Shown here: in pieces, positions 46,767 to 58,500 of the stretch
Position numbering within the stretch: the first letter of the stretch is position 1
Layout: the number at the start of each line of letters is the position of its first letter
Source of the DNA: Liolophura sinensis
Taxonomy: Eukaryota; Mollusca; Polyplacophora; Chitonida; Chitonidae
Length of the DNA: 64,000 bases
Assembly: GCF_032854445.1 (NCBI RefSeq)
Contig: NC_088296.1
Span: 14,507,623 to 14,571,622 of the forward strand
Reading direction: 5' to 3'
The notes under the pieces: generated by a model
Databases searched by the model: none
Told to the model about the DNA's origin: nothing
What the model saw: the letters and a program-made list of their open reading frames with translations, nothing else
Position numbers and translations under genes: made by a program

Positions 46767-47426
46767 CTGTATGACTATACCTATATTGTATAGCATGAAA
46801 CGATACACGTTTTCTACCATTTCCAGACTATGAGTAGGACTAGTTTACACACATGTATCAGTGCTTTGTGTTCGCTTCTTATAAGTGTTTGAAGTTTACA
46901 GAAAACCATTAAAGTCAAAAGTGTATAACAGGTATACGGGCTGTTTCACACTGTCCGAAGTGTCGAGTATATTTATTTATAGATGGAGAAGTACTGTAAT
47001 CGCTATGTAAACTATAAATTTATGTAAAATGATGAATGCACGTGGTGTTTTAACTAATGTGCGGTTAGTATTTTGTGACTGTTGTGCTAACTGACAGGGC
47101 CTCAGCGGTGAAGAGTGCAAGGGAAGTAGACTTGTGTCGTGAGTAAATTTATACGTTTATGCTTTATGTTTATGTTTCGTTTGTGAGATATTCCTGAACT
47201 GATATTCCACTCTTTGTCGATATGTTTGTGCAGAGGAGCATAATCTGAAATATTGGTTATCTGTATGTTAGGTTCTATGATGTAACATGTGTACAGGCTG
47301 ATTCATGTTGTTAAACGTACAATACATGGTCAATCACTAAATGTTCGGAGTAAGTTCTGTGTGTCAGATATGATATAACTTTGAGTGACGTCATACAACC
47401 TTGTCATAGGCTGACACAGGCGTCGC
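46767..47426. other. Interval upstream of the gypsy remnant
   Basis: This is where a 5' LTR would be expected. I see no long match to sequence downstream of the pol remnant, so no LTR is called. Confidence 0.3.
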
Positions 47427-47960
47427 TAAGTTGGCCCAGTATGTGGCTACCTTGGAGAATCAGCAGCTAAATAGGAGAGTTTCTCAACATTTGCAGGAGC
47501 AACTAGATAAAGGAACACTTCCTCAAAGTAGGCTTATTTTCGTACCCATCGACAGGGAGTTTCCAAACTTTTGTGGGCCTCTCCAGTCTAAAAGTGATCC
47601 TGGAGTAGAGACATGGGTTAAGGGAGTGATGTGATGTTTATCAGCGAAATGTATCTCGAAGGAAGAACAGGTAGATTTTAATCTGAGTCATTTGGGTAGA
47701 CAGGCAAAGGAAGAAATTCGCTACAGATCTAAGGAACAGCTCGAAGATCCAGACTGTTAGATTCTTAGATGTTGTAGTAGAATCGGGAAACAGTTCTACG
47801 TAGCAACACTCTAAAGGGATTTCTTTGATCGCCATCAAGGGGATAGAGAGAATTTCATGGACTATTCACACAGATGAAACTGTTTTACCCAGTCACAAGG
47901 GAAAACCCAAGATGACTTCCCGGCCCGGACAGAAAGCTAGCAGACCAGTTTAGTTGAAAC
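47427..47960 (+). pseudogene. Ty3/gypsy gag remnant
   Basis: Across frame breaks the plus strand reads PNFCGPLQSKSDPGVETWVK, then VDFNLSHLGRQAKEEIRYRS, KEQLEDPD and RDFFDRHQGDRENFMDYSH. This is the order of the gypsy-type gag core (a folded region ending in a 'FxxRxQ..GE.. L..YS' motif). Several stops break it. Confidence 0.65.
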
Positions 47961-48010
47961 GTACATGATCCAGCCTTGGGGCGTCATTTGAAAGGGGTGT
48001 TAAGTGATAT

Positions 48011-48219
48011 AATTTATTTATGTATTTGATTGGTGTTTTACGCCGTACTCAAGAATATTTCACTTACACGACGGCGGCCAGCATTGTGGTGGGTGGAAAC
48101 TGGGCAGTGCCCGGGGGGAAATCCACGACAATCCGTAGGCTGCTGGAAGACCTTTCCACTTACGGCCGGAGAGGAAGCCAGCATGAGCTGGGCTTGAACT
48201 CACAGCGACCACATTGGTG
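48011..48219 (-). mobile_element. SINE-A inside the gypsy remnant
   Basis: Tail and body to 'tgaactcacagcgaccacat'; the outer head is missing. It lies between the gag piece and the end of RT, at the point where protease and most of RT are absent. Confidence 0.9.
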
Positions 48220-48224
48220 AAGTG

Positions 48225-48970
48225 TTAAGAGAAACTCCGTACTTGCCATTTCTTAACTCAAGATATGAGTCTATCAAATGGTTTGAAGAAGATGATTTTA
48301 AACAAGAAAAGATCTATTATCAGGGAAGCAGTTGCCGAAATAACGTCACTTATTTGCCAAAAGGTCAAGTTTCTTGGCCACAATCTCTGCAAATGTCATT
48401 GGTACCGATCCGGAGAAGATTTCTGCTGTTGCTAATTGGCCATTCCCGGTTGTGCCAAAGTCACTGCTCATCTCCATACATTAGTGGCAGATGACTTGAA
48501 CGAAAATTTCAAACAGAGATTAGAATTAAAGAAAGCCTTCCTGTGGTTGAAGACCAAGCTTATAACAGCACCAGTGTTACGCTATGCAGACTTCAGCAAG
48601 CCTTTCAGTGTAGAAACAGACGCCAGTCTCCAGGTGCTCGGAGACGTCCTCTCACAAATCCAGAATTGAAAGCAAAGAGCCATTACATTCGCAAGTCTAG
48701 GTTCCTGACCTGCTGAAGGAAGCTTCAGCTCCATTAGACTTGAACTACTAGCACCAAAATGGGTAGTGTGCGAAAAGTTTAAGAATTACCTCATGGGTCA
48801 GTGTCTTAGGGTATACACTGGCAATAATGCTTTTAAGTGCTGGTCTACATGCTGTGTTGATGCCATTTAATAGAGGTGGACCTCGCAGTGGGCACTCTTC
48901 AACTTCAAAGTGACTAACTCGTCTGGGAAATCAAACCATCATACAAACAGCTTTTCTAGACAACGAGGAG
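48225..48970 (+). pseudogene. Ty3/gypsy RT end and RNaseH remnant
   Basis: Pieces: VKFLGH-like and ANWPFPVVP at 48360-48460, LHTLVADDLNENF at 48474-48515, then AFLWLKTKLITAPVLRYADF, SKPFSVETDASLQVLGDVLS QIQN at 48535-48669, the classic RT/RNaseH junction, and LELLAPKWVVCEKFKNYLMG near 48740. Frameshifts and stops occur throughout. Confidence 0.85.
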
Positions 48971-49289
48971 TCAGACGACGAAGTCGAAGTCCAGGCTATT
49001 TTTTTTATCCGTTACCTGTTGTTCCCCGCTTCCTGCAGATCTCCACGTCGCGATCGCTGAAGACGTACAGTCGTTCAGAGAGTACACGGCTAAATGCAAT
49101 GTGGTAGAAACACCTCCAGCACTCACCAGACCTGCGGTCGTAAACAAGCAGAAACGCGAGCAGGAATGAAGTAAGTCCCTCGCTGCTGGACGAGCGGATG
49201 CAAACCAAACAAGGAGGAACTCTCCAGGGAATCCGAAGACGTACTCACAGCTCTACGCCAATAAGATTGATTTTAACTAGCGGACAATG

Positions 49290-50595
49290 GAGTACTGTCT
49301 AGAAGAACAACCGCTCCACAGGGGCAAAAATGCAAACATTTCTGTCTTCCAATATACGAGCCGATGTTCTAAAGGGACTGCTCGACCAAGCATGGCATCG
49401 GCGAGTTGAGCGTACCCTTTCAATGGCCAAATATCATGTTTACTGGCCCGGATTGCATGCAGTAGTAGATCAATAATGTTAATTTTTTGAGCTAAGATTT
49501 TTTTTGCAAAGTTACCCCAACCAGTTGTCTGAGTGGCACGTAAAGTACTTCAAGCTAATCGTCCACTAGAGATCTTAGCAATGGACCACACTGTTATGTG
49601 AGGTAGCTCTGATGGAACAAAGAATGTACGTGCACTAAATGACGTGTTCACAAAGTACACGATCGCCAGACCAGACAGCTAAGTCAGCAGCAAGAGAGTG
49701 GTTTTTAAAGTATGGGACACCCTTTCCTTACACTCTGAAAAACGACAATGTTTTGAAGGCAATCTAAAAGCTGAACTGTGCAAGAAGTAAGACGTTGCAA
49801 GGGAGGCACAAGCCTTTAGCATCCCCAGGGCAACGGGCAATGCGAACTACAACCGCACAATGCATGTTCCCAGAGAAAAAGACACGTTGTGAGGAACATC
49901 TGCCGGAAGTGGTGTATATTTACAATGCTACACCGCATAGTGCCACTGGATTTGCACCCTATTACCTCCTGCACGTTTGCCAGTAGACTTGGAAGAACAT
50001 CACAGGCGCATGAGAGTAGCTTGGACAAAAAAAACAGTGGAGCAAATTTAAATCAGAACTGATCGACAAAAGAAAAATCCAAGGAAGTGAAAAACGTTAG
50101 TACCTGTTAGTACTTGACCAGAAAGTGTCGATTTGAAACAGACATGTGAGAGGACGAAGTAAAATTGATGATAAGTACAAAGGTTTCATTTTCCAAGTCG
50201 TCGACATTCCAGCGGATAGTCCAACAGCTAGAGTTGAACTATGGGATGGATCTGGCTCAGTGAAGTTCCGACATCGATCCGAGATACGACTTCGTCCACC
50301 TTCCACAGCTTCCCCAACAAACATGGATCTGCTTTCCGAAATCAGCAAGTCTAATTATACACCTGCATCATACACTGAGGAAGAAGACTTGTCCTTAGAT
50401 GACATGGTGGTGGTTCAGAAACTGTCGCAACGCCTAATTCCAGTTGAAGAAAAGGACACCCAACCGCAACGTCGAAGTACCCAGAACACAGAAGGACAGC
50501 ATTCAAGCGTTCTTGACGAACAGCGATCTGTTCTCAAGCGTAACATCAACACCAATACCAAATCCAAAGCTCAGGTCTTTGACGACCGAAACTAA
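49290..50595 (+). pseudogene. Ty3/gypsy integrase remnant
   Basis: In shifting frames: a zinc-finger-end piece (QAWHRRVERTLSMAKYHVYW and PGLHAVVDQ) near 49385-49475, the catalytic core start LEILAMDHTV near 49570, DVFTKYTIARPDS near 49650, LPEVVYIYNATPHSATGFAP at 49900-49960, and the C-terminal RGRSKIDDKYKGFIFQVVD at 50149 onward. The final frame stays open from 50146 to 50595, but the rest is broken. No intact protein is possible. Confidence 0.8.
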
Positions 50596-51760
50596 ACTAT
50601 CCTTGATTTGGCTTCACGAGTGGTGCAAGAGGCCTGGAAACCCATTCTACGGAGCAATCACCAGTGTATTTCTGAATAATACGACGTTCGATGTAAGATG
50701 GAATTTACAATTTATTTGTTTTTTTCATTTTGTTGTATTTTATTTGTAAGGTTGTTGAGACAGCAGGGGCGAATGTGGGCGATAGTCACCATTTTTCTTA
50801 TGTCTATTTAAACTTGACTGTTATTTCCTATGTACAAGTAATTAAAGCTGTGAAGAGTACTCTTGTTCAGAGTAAGGTCACAAAAGGTCAGACGACCACG
50901 CGGCTTGTAAGGAATACGACAGCCGAACACTTCCACGAGTTCGACTCAGCGTTTATTGTGTAAATCTCAGTGTGTTAGCCAATAGGCATGTGTACTTTAC
51001 TGCTTTATGTTGTAAAGCATTAGCAGATATGATAAAAATAGTTGGTCCCTTAACTGTTTTTCTTGCCTATTCCATACTACTCAGATTCACGCAACTTTCT
51101 CGAAGGAAAGACGAACTCGTACATTTACCGTCCTACTTAAGGATACATGTTACATATAAACTGGTGTTCTCATCTGTTGTCATTTGTTTCTTTACTTTAC
51201 TGCTGTTGTATTATCTATTTTGATACGTTGATTCCTTGTGATACTCCCCTTGTATTTACCTTCATTAAATGTTAAATCTCAGTTATTTTACTACAGTTTG
51301 ATACATACTTTTCCTACGATTATTACGGAAGGACCAGGGAAATTTAGAGCTGGTATAGCCTTTTATCTGTTTCTGCTGTCCGGTGATTTGAAGGTATGCC
51401 AGTTGACCATTTTTTTTAAGGTTATGCTATTAGATAGTGGTGATCTACTACACACAGCTATGTAGGTATTGTGACTGTGAACTGTATTACGTTTGTCATA
51501 TAAGAATACAATGTCTATATGTTCTCCTATGTTGAATAGTATTTAACATAGAAAGTCTCTGGAAAGTCTCGCTACTGTAGCGAACTGAGTTTTCGCCCCT
51601 TACATGCGTTAAAGATGTTTAACATCACCTATGGCGAAAATAAAACTTTCTCAGGAATACTGTGCTGTTTTCTTTATTAGTGGTTACTCTACTGGTATTT
51701 CATGTTTACGGGAGTAGATAGCGGGACAATGAGCGGGTCAGATGGTCAGTCTTGGAGGTA
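50596..51760. other. Region downstream of gypsy remnant; possible 3' LTR
   Basis: Holds an AATAAA near 51640 and a GC-poor sequence without genes. Position suits a 3' LTR, but no partner LTR is seen upstream. Confidence 0.2.
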
Positions 51761-53372
51761 GGAAACTGACACGGTTATTCTTCGCTATCCCTGACAAACC
51801 CGGAGCGAGAGTGCAATTAGATCAGGGATGATTTTTATGCACGTTAGTAAATACAGTGGAGCCCTTGCCCTCACATGTAGAGAAGGGACGCAATTCACCG
51901 CATGATCTGTTCAAGTTTGCCGTGGATACACTTGGCATACCAAACCCAATCTCACACAAAGTGCGGATCACTTGCGGTCGGTCATCGGTTCAACACCGAC
52001 ATTCAGTGAGCTACGTGCAACACTGGTTCTTTCCAACTCACCCGTATACAGACTCGGCAGGATATAATATTATATCCTGTACGGGTCTGACTGTATATGA
52101 ACTGCGGCTGTATATATTACATACGGGCGACAACTATGATATCTTCGACTGTCACCAGTCGGGTTATATAGTCTGTCATGGGCCGCTTAGGCTGCTTTGA
52201 CGTGCATAGCTGCCGTTCCGCTGGGAGGAACCAGGGCCGCTGTGAACGTGGGTATCAACCCAGGGAACGCGCCATAGAAACCTGAGGCCCAGAGTTGCTG
52301 TGTTAGCTGTGCACGTACGGGGAAAAGGAGTCGGTGTGACTACCGGGCGTGGTGGACAAACTAAATGGAATGCTGTGGGGGTGTGCGGTACTACTACAGC
52401 TGGAACGAACCCAGAGGCGTAAGGCGGGGCTGCAGTACTGTGTAACACTGAGAATAGGGGAATAAATGTTAAATCAAAGCATTAACCAGAGCTTAGAGTA
52501 GGGATTCTTCTTCAGTGTTCACACGCGGAAATAGTTTGTGTGCATTTTGAATAAACCACCCTGATTTGTTCTTTTAACATTTTTATTGCGTTACAGTTGG
52601 TCATTTCAGCGTTCTCCCCCTACCCTCTTGATCACACCAGGTCTGGTTGAATTAAGATTCCGTGGTAGCTAGGCCCGTGCCTAGGGCGGCCAGTTGCGGA
52701 GAAGGTACGCTGGTTCTTTGTAGCATTAAACGCAGTGCATAATTGTCATTGTTTCAGGGAGCAGCCATCCGCTTTGTCAGTTCCTAGACTCCTCATGTGC
52801 AACACTTAGATGGTCCGTTGTACAACAGCTACTGTAAATCCCAGCAAAGAACTACATGTAGTAGCTAGAAGCTTGGACTTAGTGACCTCATTCCTAATAC
52901 TTCCTATTGACTTACACGTGACCTGAGCCGTGTCCAGCAGAGCGCCCAGAACAAGATTACTTTGTTGTGAAGGAGCGGGCAATATTTACCAAGGTTAATG
53001 GTGAGTGCCAATGGAAATGTGTCCCAATAAACAGGCATCTATTCCTATCAATATTCCGAGCAGAAATTAAAATACAAAAAATCGAAACGAGTCAAGTTTC
53101 AGGTGCATTAAACGATAAATGTTATGTTTCGTTTTAATGTGATTGTATTGTATTGTTTCATGCGATGAAAACTTGCCGTTTTGAGTATTTCTAGACCAGC
53201 GTCATCTAATAAATTACAATGAAAATCACTACATTTTGTTTTCTTTTACCTAATTCTGCTGAAGACATCGTGCTTGAGGGCGTGTAATTCGCTACTATTT
53301 AAGCATTTACAGTTATTCTAAACAGTTTAGAATAAAATCCTACCTGTGATAAATTGACAAGAAGCTATAATT
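51761..53372. other. Non-coding interval with one strong palindrome
   Basis: Apart from the inverted repeat at 52049-52089 nothing is recognised. Frames here are short and unsupported. Confidence 0.35.
52049..52089. repeat. Inverted repeat with a 22-bp perfect core
   Basis: The core 'caggatataat' is followed directly by its complement (52058-52079). The pairing extends imperfectly outward to 'cagactcg' and 'cgggtctg', giving arms of about 20 bases and almost no loop. Confidence 0.85.
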
Positions 53373-53530
53373 CATTTGTTTATTTATTTATTTGATTGGT
53401 GTTTTACGCCGTACTCAAGAATATTTCACTTATACGACGGCGGCCAGCATTAAGGTGGGAGGAAACCGGGCAGAGCCCGGGGAAAACCCACGACCATCCG
53501 CAGTTTGCTGAGAGACCTTCCTACGTACGG
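53373..53530 (-). mobile_element. SINE-A, head-truncated
   Basis: A well-preserved copy (53396-53530 nearly free of damage); contains 'aaaccgggcagagcccgggg', the parent sequence of the 24-bp minisatellite at 12655. Confidence 0.9.
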
Positions 53531-54256
53531 GGCTATATTTCACCCGTGACGTTTGACCATACGCCATGCAACTACCACACTGTTGTCGCTGATCTGTTCT
53601 ACTCTGTCTTCAATTATACTGATAGGCACAACAGTTATCCAACAGCAATGTCTACACATTTGAATAACACCGAATAAAACATTGAATTCATAGTGGATGA
53701 TTACTGTTCATATTGTTTAACTCTAAGTGACTAGAAAATATCTGGCTAAACTTTTATCTCGGCTAGACGAATTGAACGAGGTAATACGACAAATTGCACT
53801 GTACACGAACGAATGCGGCTGAGGAGCTTTCAAATTATGGGATCGTGGCGGATTTTGTTTCTTGACGGTTGAGACGGGGTGACCGGTTCAGTGTTCTAAG
53901 GGGTAGTTTTCTGGTGTAATATCAATGACCTGAAATGTCACAGTCATGTACTTGTTCGTTCGAAAGAAAGATCCTTATGGTCTCACGAACGGTACGCACT
54001 ATAATACAGAGGATGTCGTTATCAAACACAGTGAGGCAAACTACATTGATCGTACTTGATCAGTGCAAACAGGCCTACGCCGTTCTCCCGTCTAGTAACC
54101 CGCGTCCTATTTTTTAGGGCTGGGAACGCTTAACCCATATGTTAACCCATAGGCCTCCTAAAGGTTTTTCAGTGTGCAGCTTTTCTGGTGTGCATTCAGG
54201 AGATATCACATGAGTCTGACATAGTGTGTTTACACAGTACGGTTTGTTAGGGCGCG

Positions 54257-54265
54257 TGACTGAGC
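54257..54265 (+). promoter_or_regulatory. Antioxidant response element match (GST promoter)
   Basis: GTGACTGAGCG (54256-54266) fits the ARE form RTGACnnnGCR exactly, about 55 bases before a TATA box in front of a glutathione S-transferase gene. AREs are bound by Nrf2/CncC with small Maf proteins and induce GSTs under oxidative stress. Confidence 0.55.
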
Positions 54266-54317
54266 GTGGAAATCTCCCAGACTTGTGTCATCATTCAGTG
54301 AATGGCTGCGCTGAGGA

Positions 54318-54323
54318 TATATA
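54318..54323 (+). promoter_or_regulatory. TATA box (GST)
   Basis: 'gaggatatatagagag'. Transcription would start near 54345-54350. A second 'ttatataca' lies at 54367 and might serve an alternative start. Confidence 0.5.
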
Positions 54324-54347
54324 GAGAGCTCCAGGGTAACCGGCCGG

Positions 54348-54419
54348 CTATCGACCTCAGCTGACTTATATACAGCGCGACCACAAGAGCAAGGTTATCA
54401 CAGGACGTCCCGTTCACCG
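54348..54419 (+). other. GST 5' UTR exon 1 (non-coding)
   Basis: Ends 'cccgttcaccg' followed by donor GTAGGT. The start is set from the TATA box and is approximate. Intron 1 runs to the acceptor at 55393. Confidence 0.45.
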
Positions 54420-54718
54420 GTAGGTACATGTATGCAGGGTTGAATATATAGTAGTAGTAATTACATGAAGGCTTGGAGGCCTACCTGTACACAGCGTATA
54501 TAAGATGAAGTTTGTACTGAAATTACTCAACTGTATTTTGTGTATGTGTCAGCATTGTGCTGTAGACTTGGTAACTATACTCTGTTTCTTTTGGAGAGTC
54601 GCCTCTTTTCGGCTGCCTGAAAAACCAGACATAATCGCTACCCAAGTTGCCTGCATTCGGTGCCATGTAACAACCCAAGCCCTAGACATTCATAGGTACC
54701 AAAGACCAACAGTATGTG

Positions 54719-55195
54719 CATATTGTCTTCATCGGCAATACACACCCATTGTCAAAATCGGCAATATACGCACATTGTCTCGATCTACAATTTTAGCACA
54801 TTGTCTAGATCGACAATATACGCACATTGTCTAGATCGGCAATAGACGCACACTGTCCAGATCGGCAATAGACGCACACTGTCTAGATCGGCTATATACT
54901 CACGCTGTCTAGATCCACAGTATACGCTCATTGTCTAGATCGGCAATAGACGCACACTGTCTAGATCGGCTATATACGCACATTGTCAAAATCAGCAATA
55001 TACGCACATTGTCTAGACTGGCAATTTTCGTACATTGTCTAGATCGGCAATTTTCGCACATTGTCTAGACGCCAATATTAGCACGTTGTCTAGATCAGCT
55101 ATGTACGTACACTGTCTAGATCGGCAATATACACACATTGTCCAGATAGGCAGTATGCGCACATTATCTAGATTGGCAGTATACGCATACAATGT
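54719..55195. repeat. 26-bp minisatellite in GST intron 1
   Basis: About 18 copies of a unit with 'cattgtctagatcggcaata' plus 'tacgca'. The copies vary by point changes (cacactg, attttcg and others). Confidence 0.9.
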
Positions 55196-55393
55196 ACTTC
55201 TACTCTGCTCCGTGGACAGTCGGGAGTCAAATCTTCAATGAATGGAAAGTTTTCAATTTATCAAAGATCAAGAGAATTTAAAAAAGCAAATTTATTCTTT
55301 GTAGTTCTCATCTGTTACAAATACACTGTTTTAATAAGAACACGTGATGAAGTTTGCTTGATTTCTAATTTCAATTATTTGTTGTTTTTTCAG

Positions 55394-55557
55394 AAAAGCC
55401 AAGATGCCAAAATATAAGCTGACCTACTTTAACTTCAAAGCAAAAGGGGAGATAATCCGCCTTCTGTTCAAAGTGGCTGGTGTGCCTTTTGAAGACTTTC
55501 GAATTGAGGTAGGGGCTGATCTCAAACCTCCAGAGGATTGGCTCAAGTTAAAGCCAA
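55394..55557 (+). CDS. GST exon 2: start codon, N-terminal strand-helix
   Basis: Acceptor 'gttgttttttcag'; ten bases of UTR, then ATG at 55404. The coding part of 154 bases ends in WLKLKP plus one base; donor GTAAGT. Tyr8 lies in KLTYFNF. Confidence 0.9.
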
Positions 55558-58500
55558 GTAAGTGAGAAATTTTCAAAGAAACACTAATAAATACTAAACG
55601 AGAATATTAAACGAAAATATTACGTGAGAATCGTTTTTTTTTTGTTTTTCTTTCCGCCCACGGTCCTTTAACACTTTTCAGATATCGTGGATGGTTAGGA
55701 GGCAGTGTGCCGATAATTGGTGACCGGATAAGAATGGCCTACGGTTTACATGTGTGAAAATATGATCTGACTGTTGGCCTCCTCTCTAGGCTTATGTTCA
55801 TGTAACAATGAATATTTCGTCTTTTTTTACACCGAATGCATGATTTACACTAAGTAACGAGATATAGTGTGGTCTGAGTAATGAATAAGTACGTGGTATC
55901 GCACAGTTACGTTTAACATGCGATATGTTAAGGGTCCACCAAGTACGAGGTAAAATTTTTGAAGTTCGACCGTACGTTAGGTCATGCTTTTCACTTCTCA
56001 GTTCTTAAAAGCTCCCCGAGGGTAATAATGACCACAATATGAAGAATTCCTGAGGGTTATCAGACAATTGCACTGCATCGGAAATTTTGCAGCTCTGAAT
56101 CCATTTGACACCGTCAGTGCTTTATGACAGTTGGTGGATGGCCTGGTTTTCTCTCTGTTCCCCCTTACAATAAATTTGACCGACGTCATTTGAGTCTAAG
56201 GCCTCTTAGTATGCTTGACGTTACGCAGGAATTTTCAGATCTCTCTCCACAATTTTACAGGTTTCTTCTAACTCATAATTGAATTCGGCAGGCGTGTTAT
56301 TCTGATGCCTGAATTACGTTAGTGTAAATCGGATTTCACCAATGTAACGCCAGTGATGCTAAAGGATAACGAAGCTTTTCAGTACCCGGTCTATACAGCA
56401 TAATGGGCGCCAAAACGTTGTCAACACTTGGGACATTACACACGTGCTATTATAATATTGGGGGTATTATATCGTAATTAGACAGTTTGTCAATGAGACA
56501 TCTCATGAAAAGAAACGATATTCAGACAACTACGTTTAGTTTTTTCACGAGGTGTTTAAATTTGCTATTGAAGCATTTATATGAACAGTTATAAAACTCT
56601 AAATCAAGTAAGCTGACAGGAGACCGTACTTCACCGGTTACACATAACCATTTGCCATCTATTATGCTGTAATCGCTCCTTTATTGCTACTCTCGAAACC
56701 GCAGTCCTGTATATCATATTTAATCAGTCGAATGTGTATATGTAAATACCTACTTACTGACACGTCCTCTCCGACCGTAAGTGGGAAGGTCTGTCAGCAA
56801 CCTCCGGATGGTCGTGGGTTTCCCCCGGGCTCTGCCCGGTTTCCACCAACCATAATGCTGGCAGCCGTCGTGTAAGTGAAATATTCTTGTGTACGGCGTA
56901 AAACACCAATTAAATAAATAAATAAATAAACAAGTAAACTTACTGACAAGTTTGAATGTCAACTTCGACATGCTCACTAAAGGGAACACGGTATTTGTGA
57001 GGTATTTGTCAGCTTTGACGATTACCATCACACGTGATGAACAACCAGTGTGCATCTCTCATCAACGTACATTCCCCGGTTTACTACCACCATAATGACG
57101 TCTACCTTTTAAGTGTAGTTTTCTTGAATTGGGGCGAAAAATATGGACCACATCAAAAAATATAAATATTAATCAAAGATTTATTTTCAGTTATACTGTG
57201 GTATTTTCGAGGACCATTTCAACAGGATCCCAGATGTTCCCTGTATGTATCTTTTGATAACATCAATATATAAACCGTCTTTTCAGAGATGCCGTTCGGT
57301 CAGATTCCCCTTCTGGAGGTAGACGGTAAGGAACTGGTTCAGACGATTGCCATCAAAATGTACCTGGCACGAGAATTCGGTAAGTCAGTTTGGAACCTGG
57401 AAGCCCCCGCGTGGATTTACAGATGCTGTCACCTATTATCCTCAAGAGAACAATTAGCAAGCATTTAATCAAACAGCTGCCCATTTCCATGTTTGGCACT
57501 GAAAACAAGACGGTAGTTCAAGTATGCTTGTCGGTTCAAACCTCTGGTGACTAACCTGTGTCATCGGCATAGCATTTGAGTCAAACAGCACCATATACAT
57601 TGATGCATTGTGAAGATTGTGAAGCTTTACTTACCAACGTTACACCCCGGATCAAGGAAACAAAAAAAAAAGAAAAAGAAAAAAAAAGGTAATAAGGAAC
57701 TAACACACCAACAATAGTAATGCTAACCTAATAGCAACCGTGCTAACAATGCATTTGGGAATTGTCCATATTGTCAAAAAATACCCTTTCCTAGAGGGAG
57801 AGAGTCGTTAAAGATTTTAAAATCGTCTTAGCTGCATTCCAATCTCCAACAGGAAAGGCCTATTAAAGAATGCATCAAACGTGATTGTAAAATTTATCGG
57901 TAAAATAATCACTTGACGATTAAGTAAACGGTAAACACAATTACCACGAATGTCCTTACGAACTGTGGAAACAAATGGCATGTACGTAAATACATTGTCT
58001 ACATTTCACCTTACAGGCATGGCGGGGGAGTCCTCGTTTGACCAGGCCAAGGCCCTCATGTGGCTGGAAGCTGGTGATGATCTGTATAATCAGATGTCCG
58101 CCTGGGTAAAGGAGCAAAACCCGGACAAGAAGGTAAGACTGACTGGACTTACATGTATCACCCATGATATACATTAAAACGATAGGGAGGTTTCGAGCTG
58201 GAACTCTTTTGTCGCCAGAGGTATCAAAAGCGAAAAATGTTAGGCAGGTATTTTTAGTCAGATATACAATGATGTGGGTGTCTCACATGTCTGAAAGAAG
58301 TTTCTCAGGAAGAAATTCAGAGTAAACTAACGGTGGAGAAAGCTGAGGAACTGAACGTTTATGAACCTGAGATGGTTCTCAAAGGAAAGAGGTGCTATTG
58401 GTGCATCTGGAACACGGTGAGACAAGTAGCCTATAAAATGTCAACAAAGGTTTCCTAACTTTTCTGACAAGTCACGTAATACAGTGGGACTGTTTACCTT

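Noticed and set aside
46840..51700. A complete LTR retrotransposon
   Set aside because: No pair of matching long terminal repeats could be seen around the gag and pol remnants.
54505..54834. Plus-strand frame with a leader-like start (MKFVLKLLNCILCMC)
   Set aside because: It lies in GST intron 1 and runs into the 26-bp minisatellite; no splice or family support.
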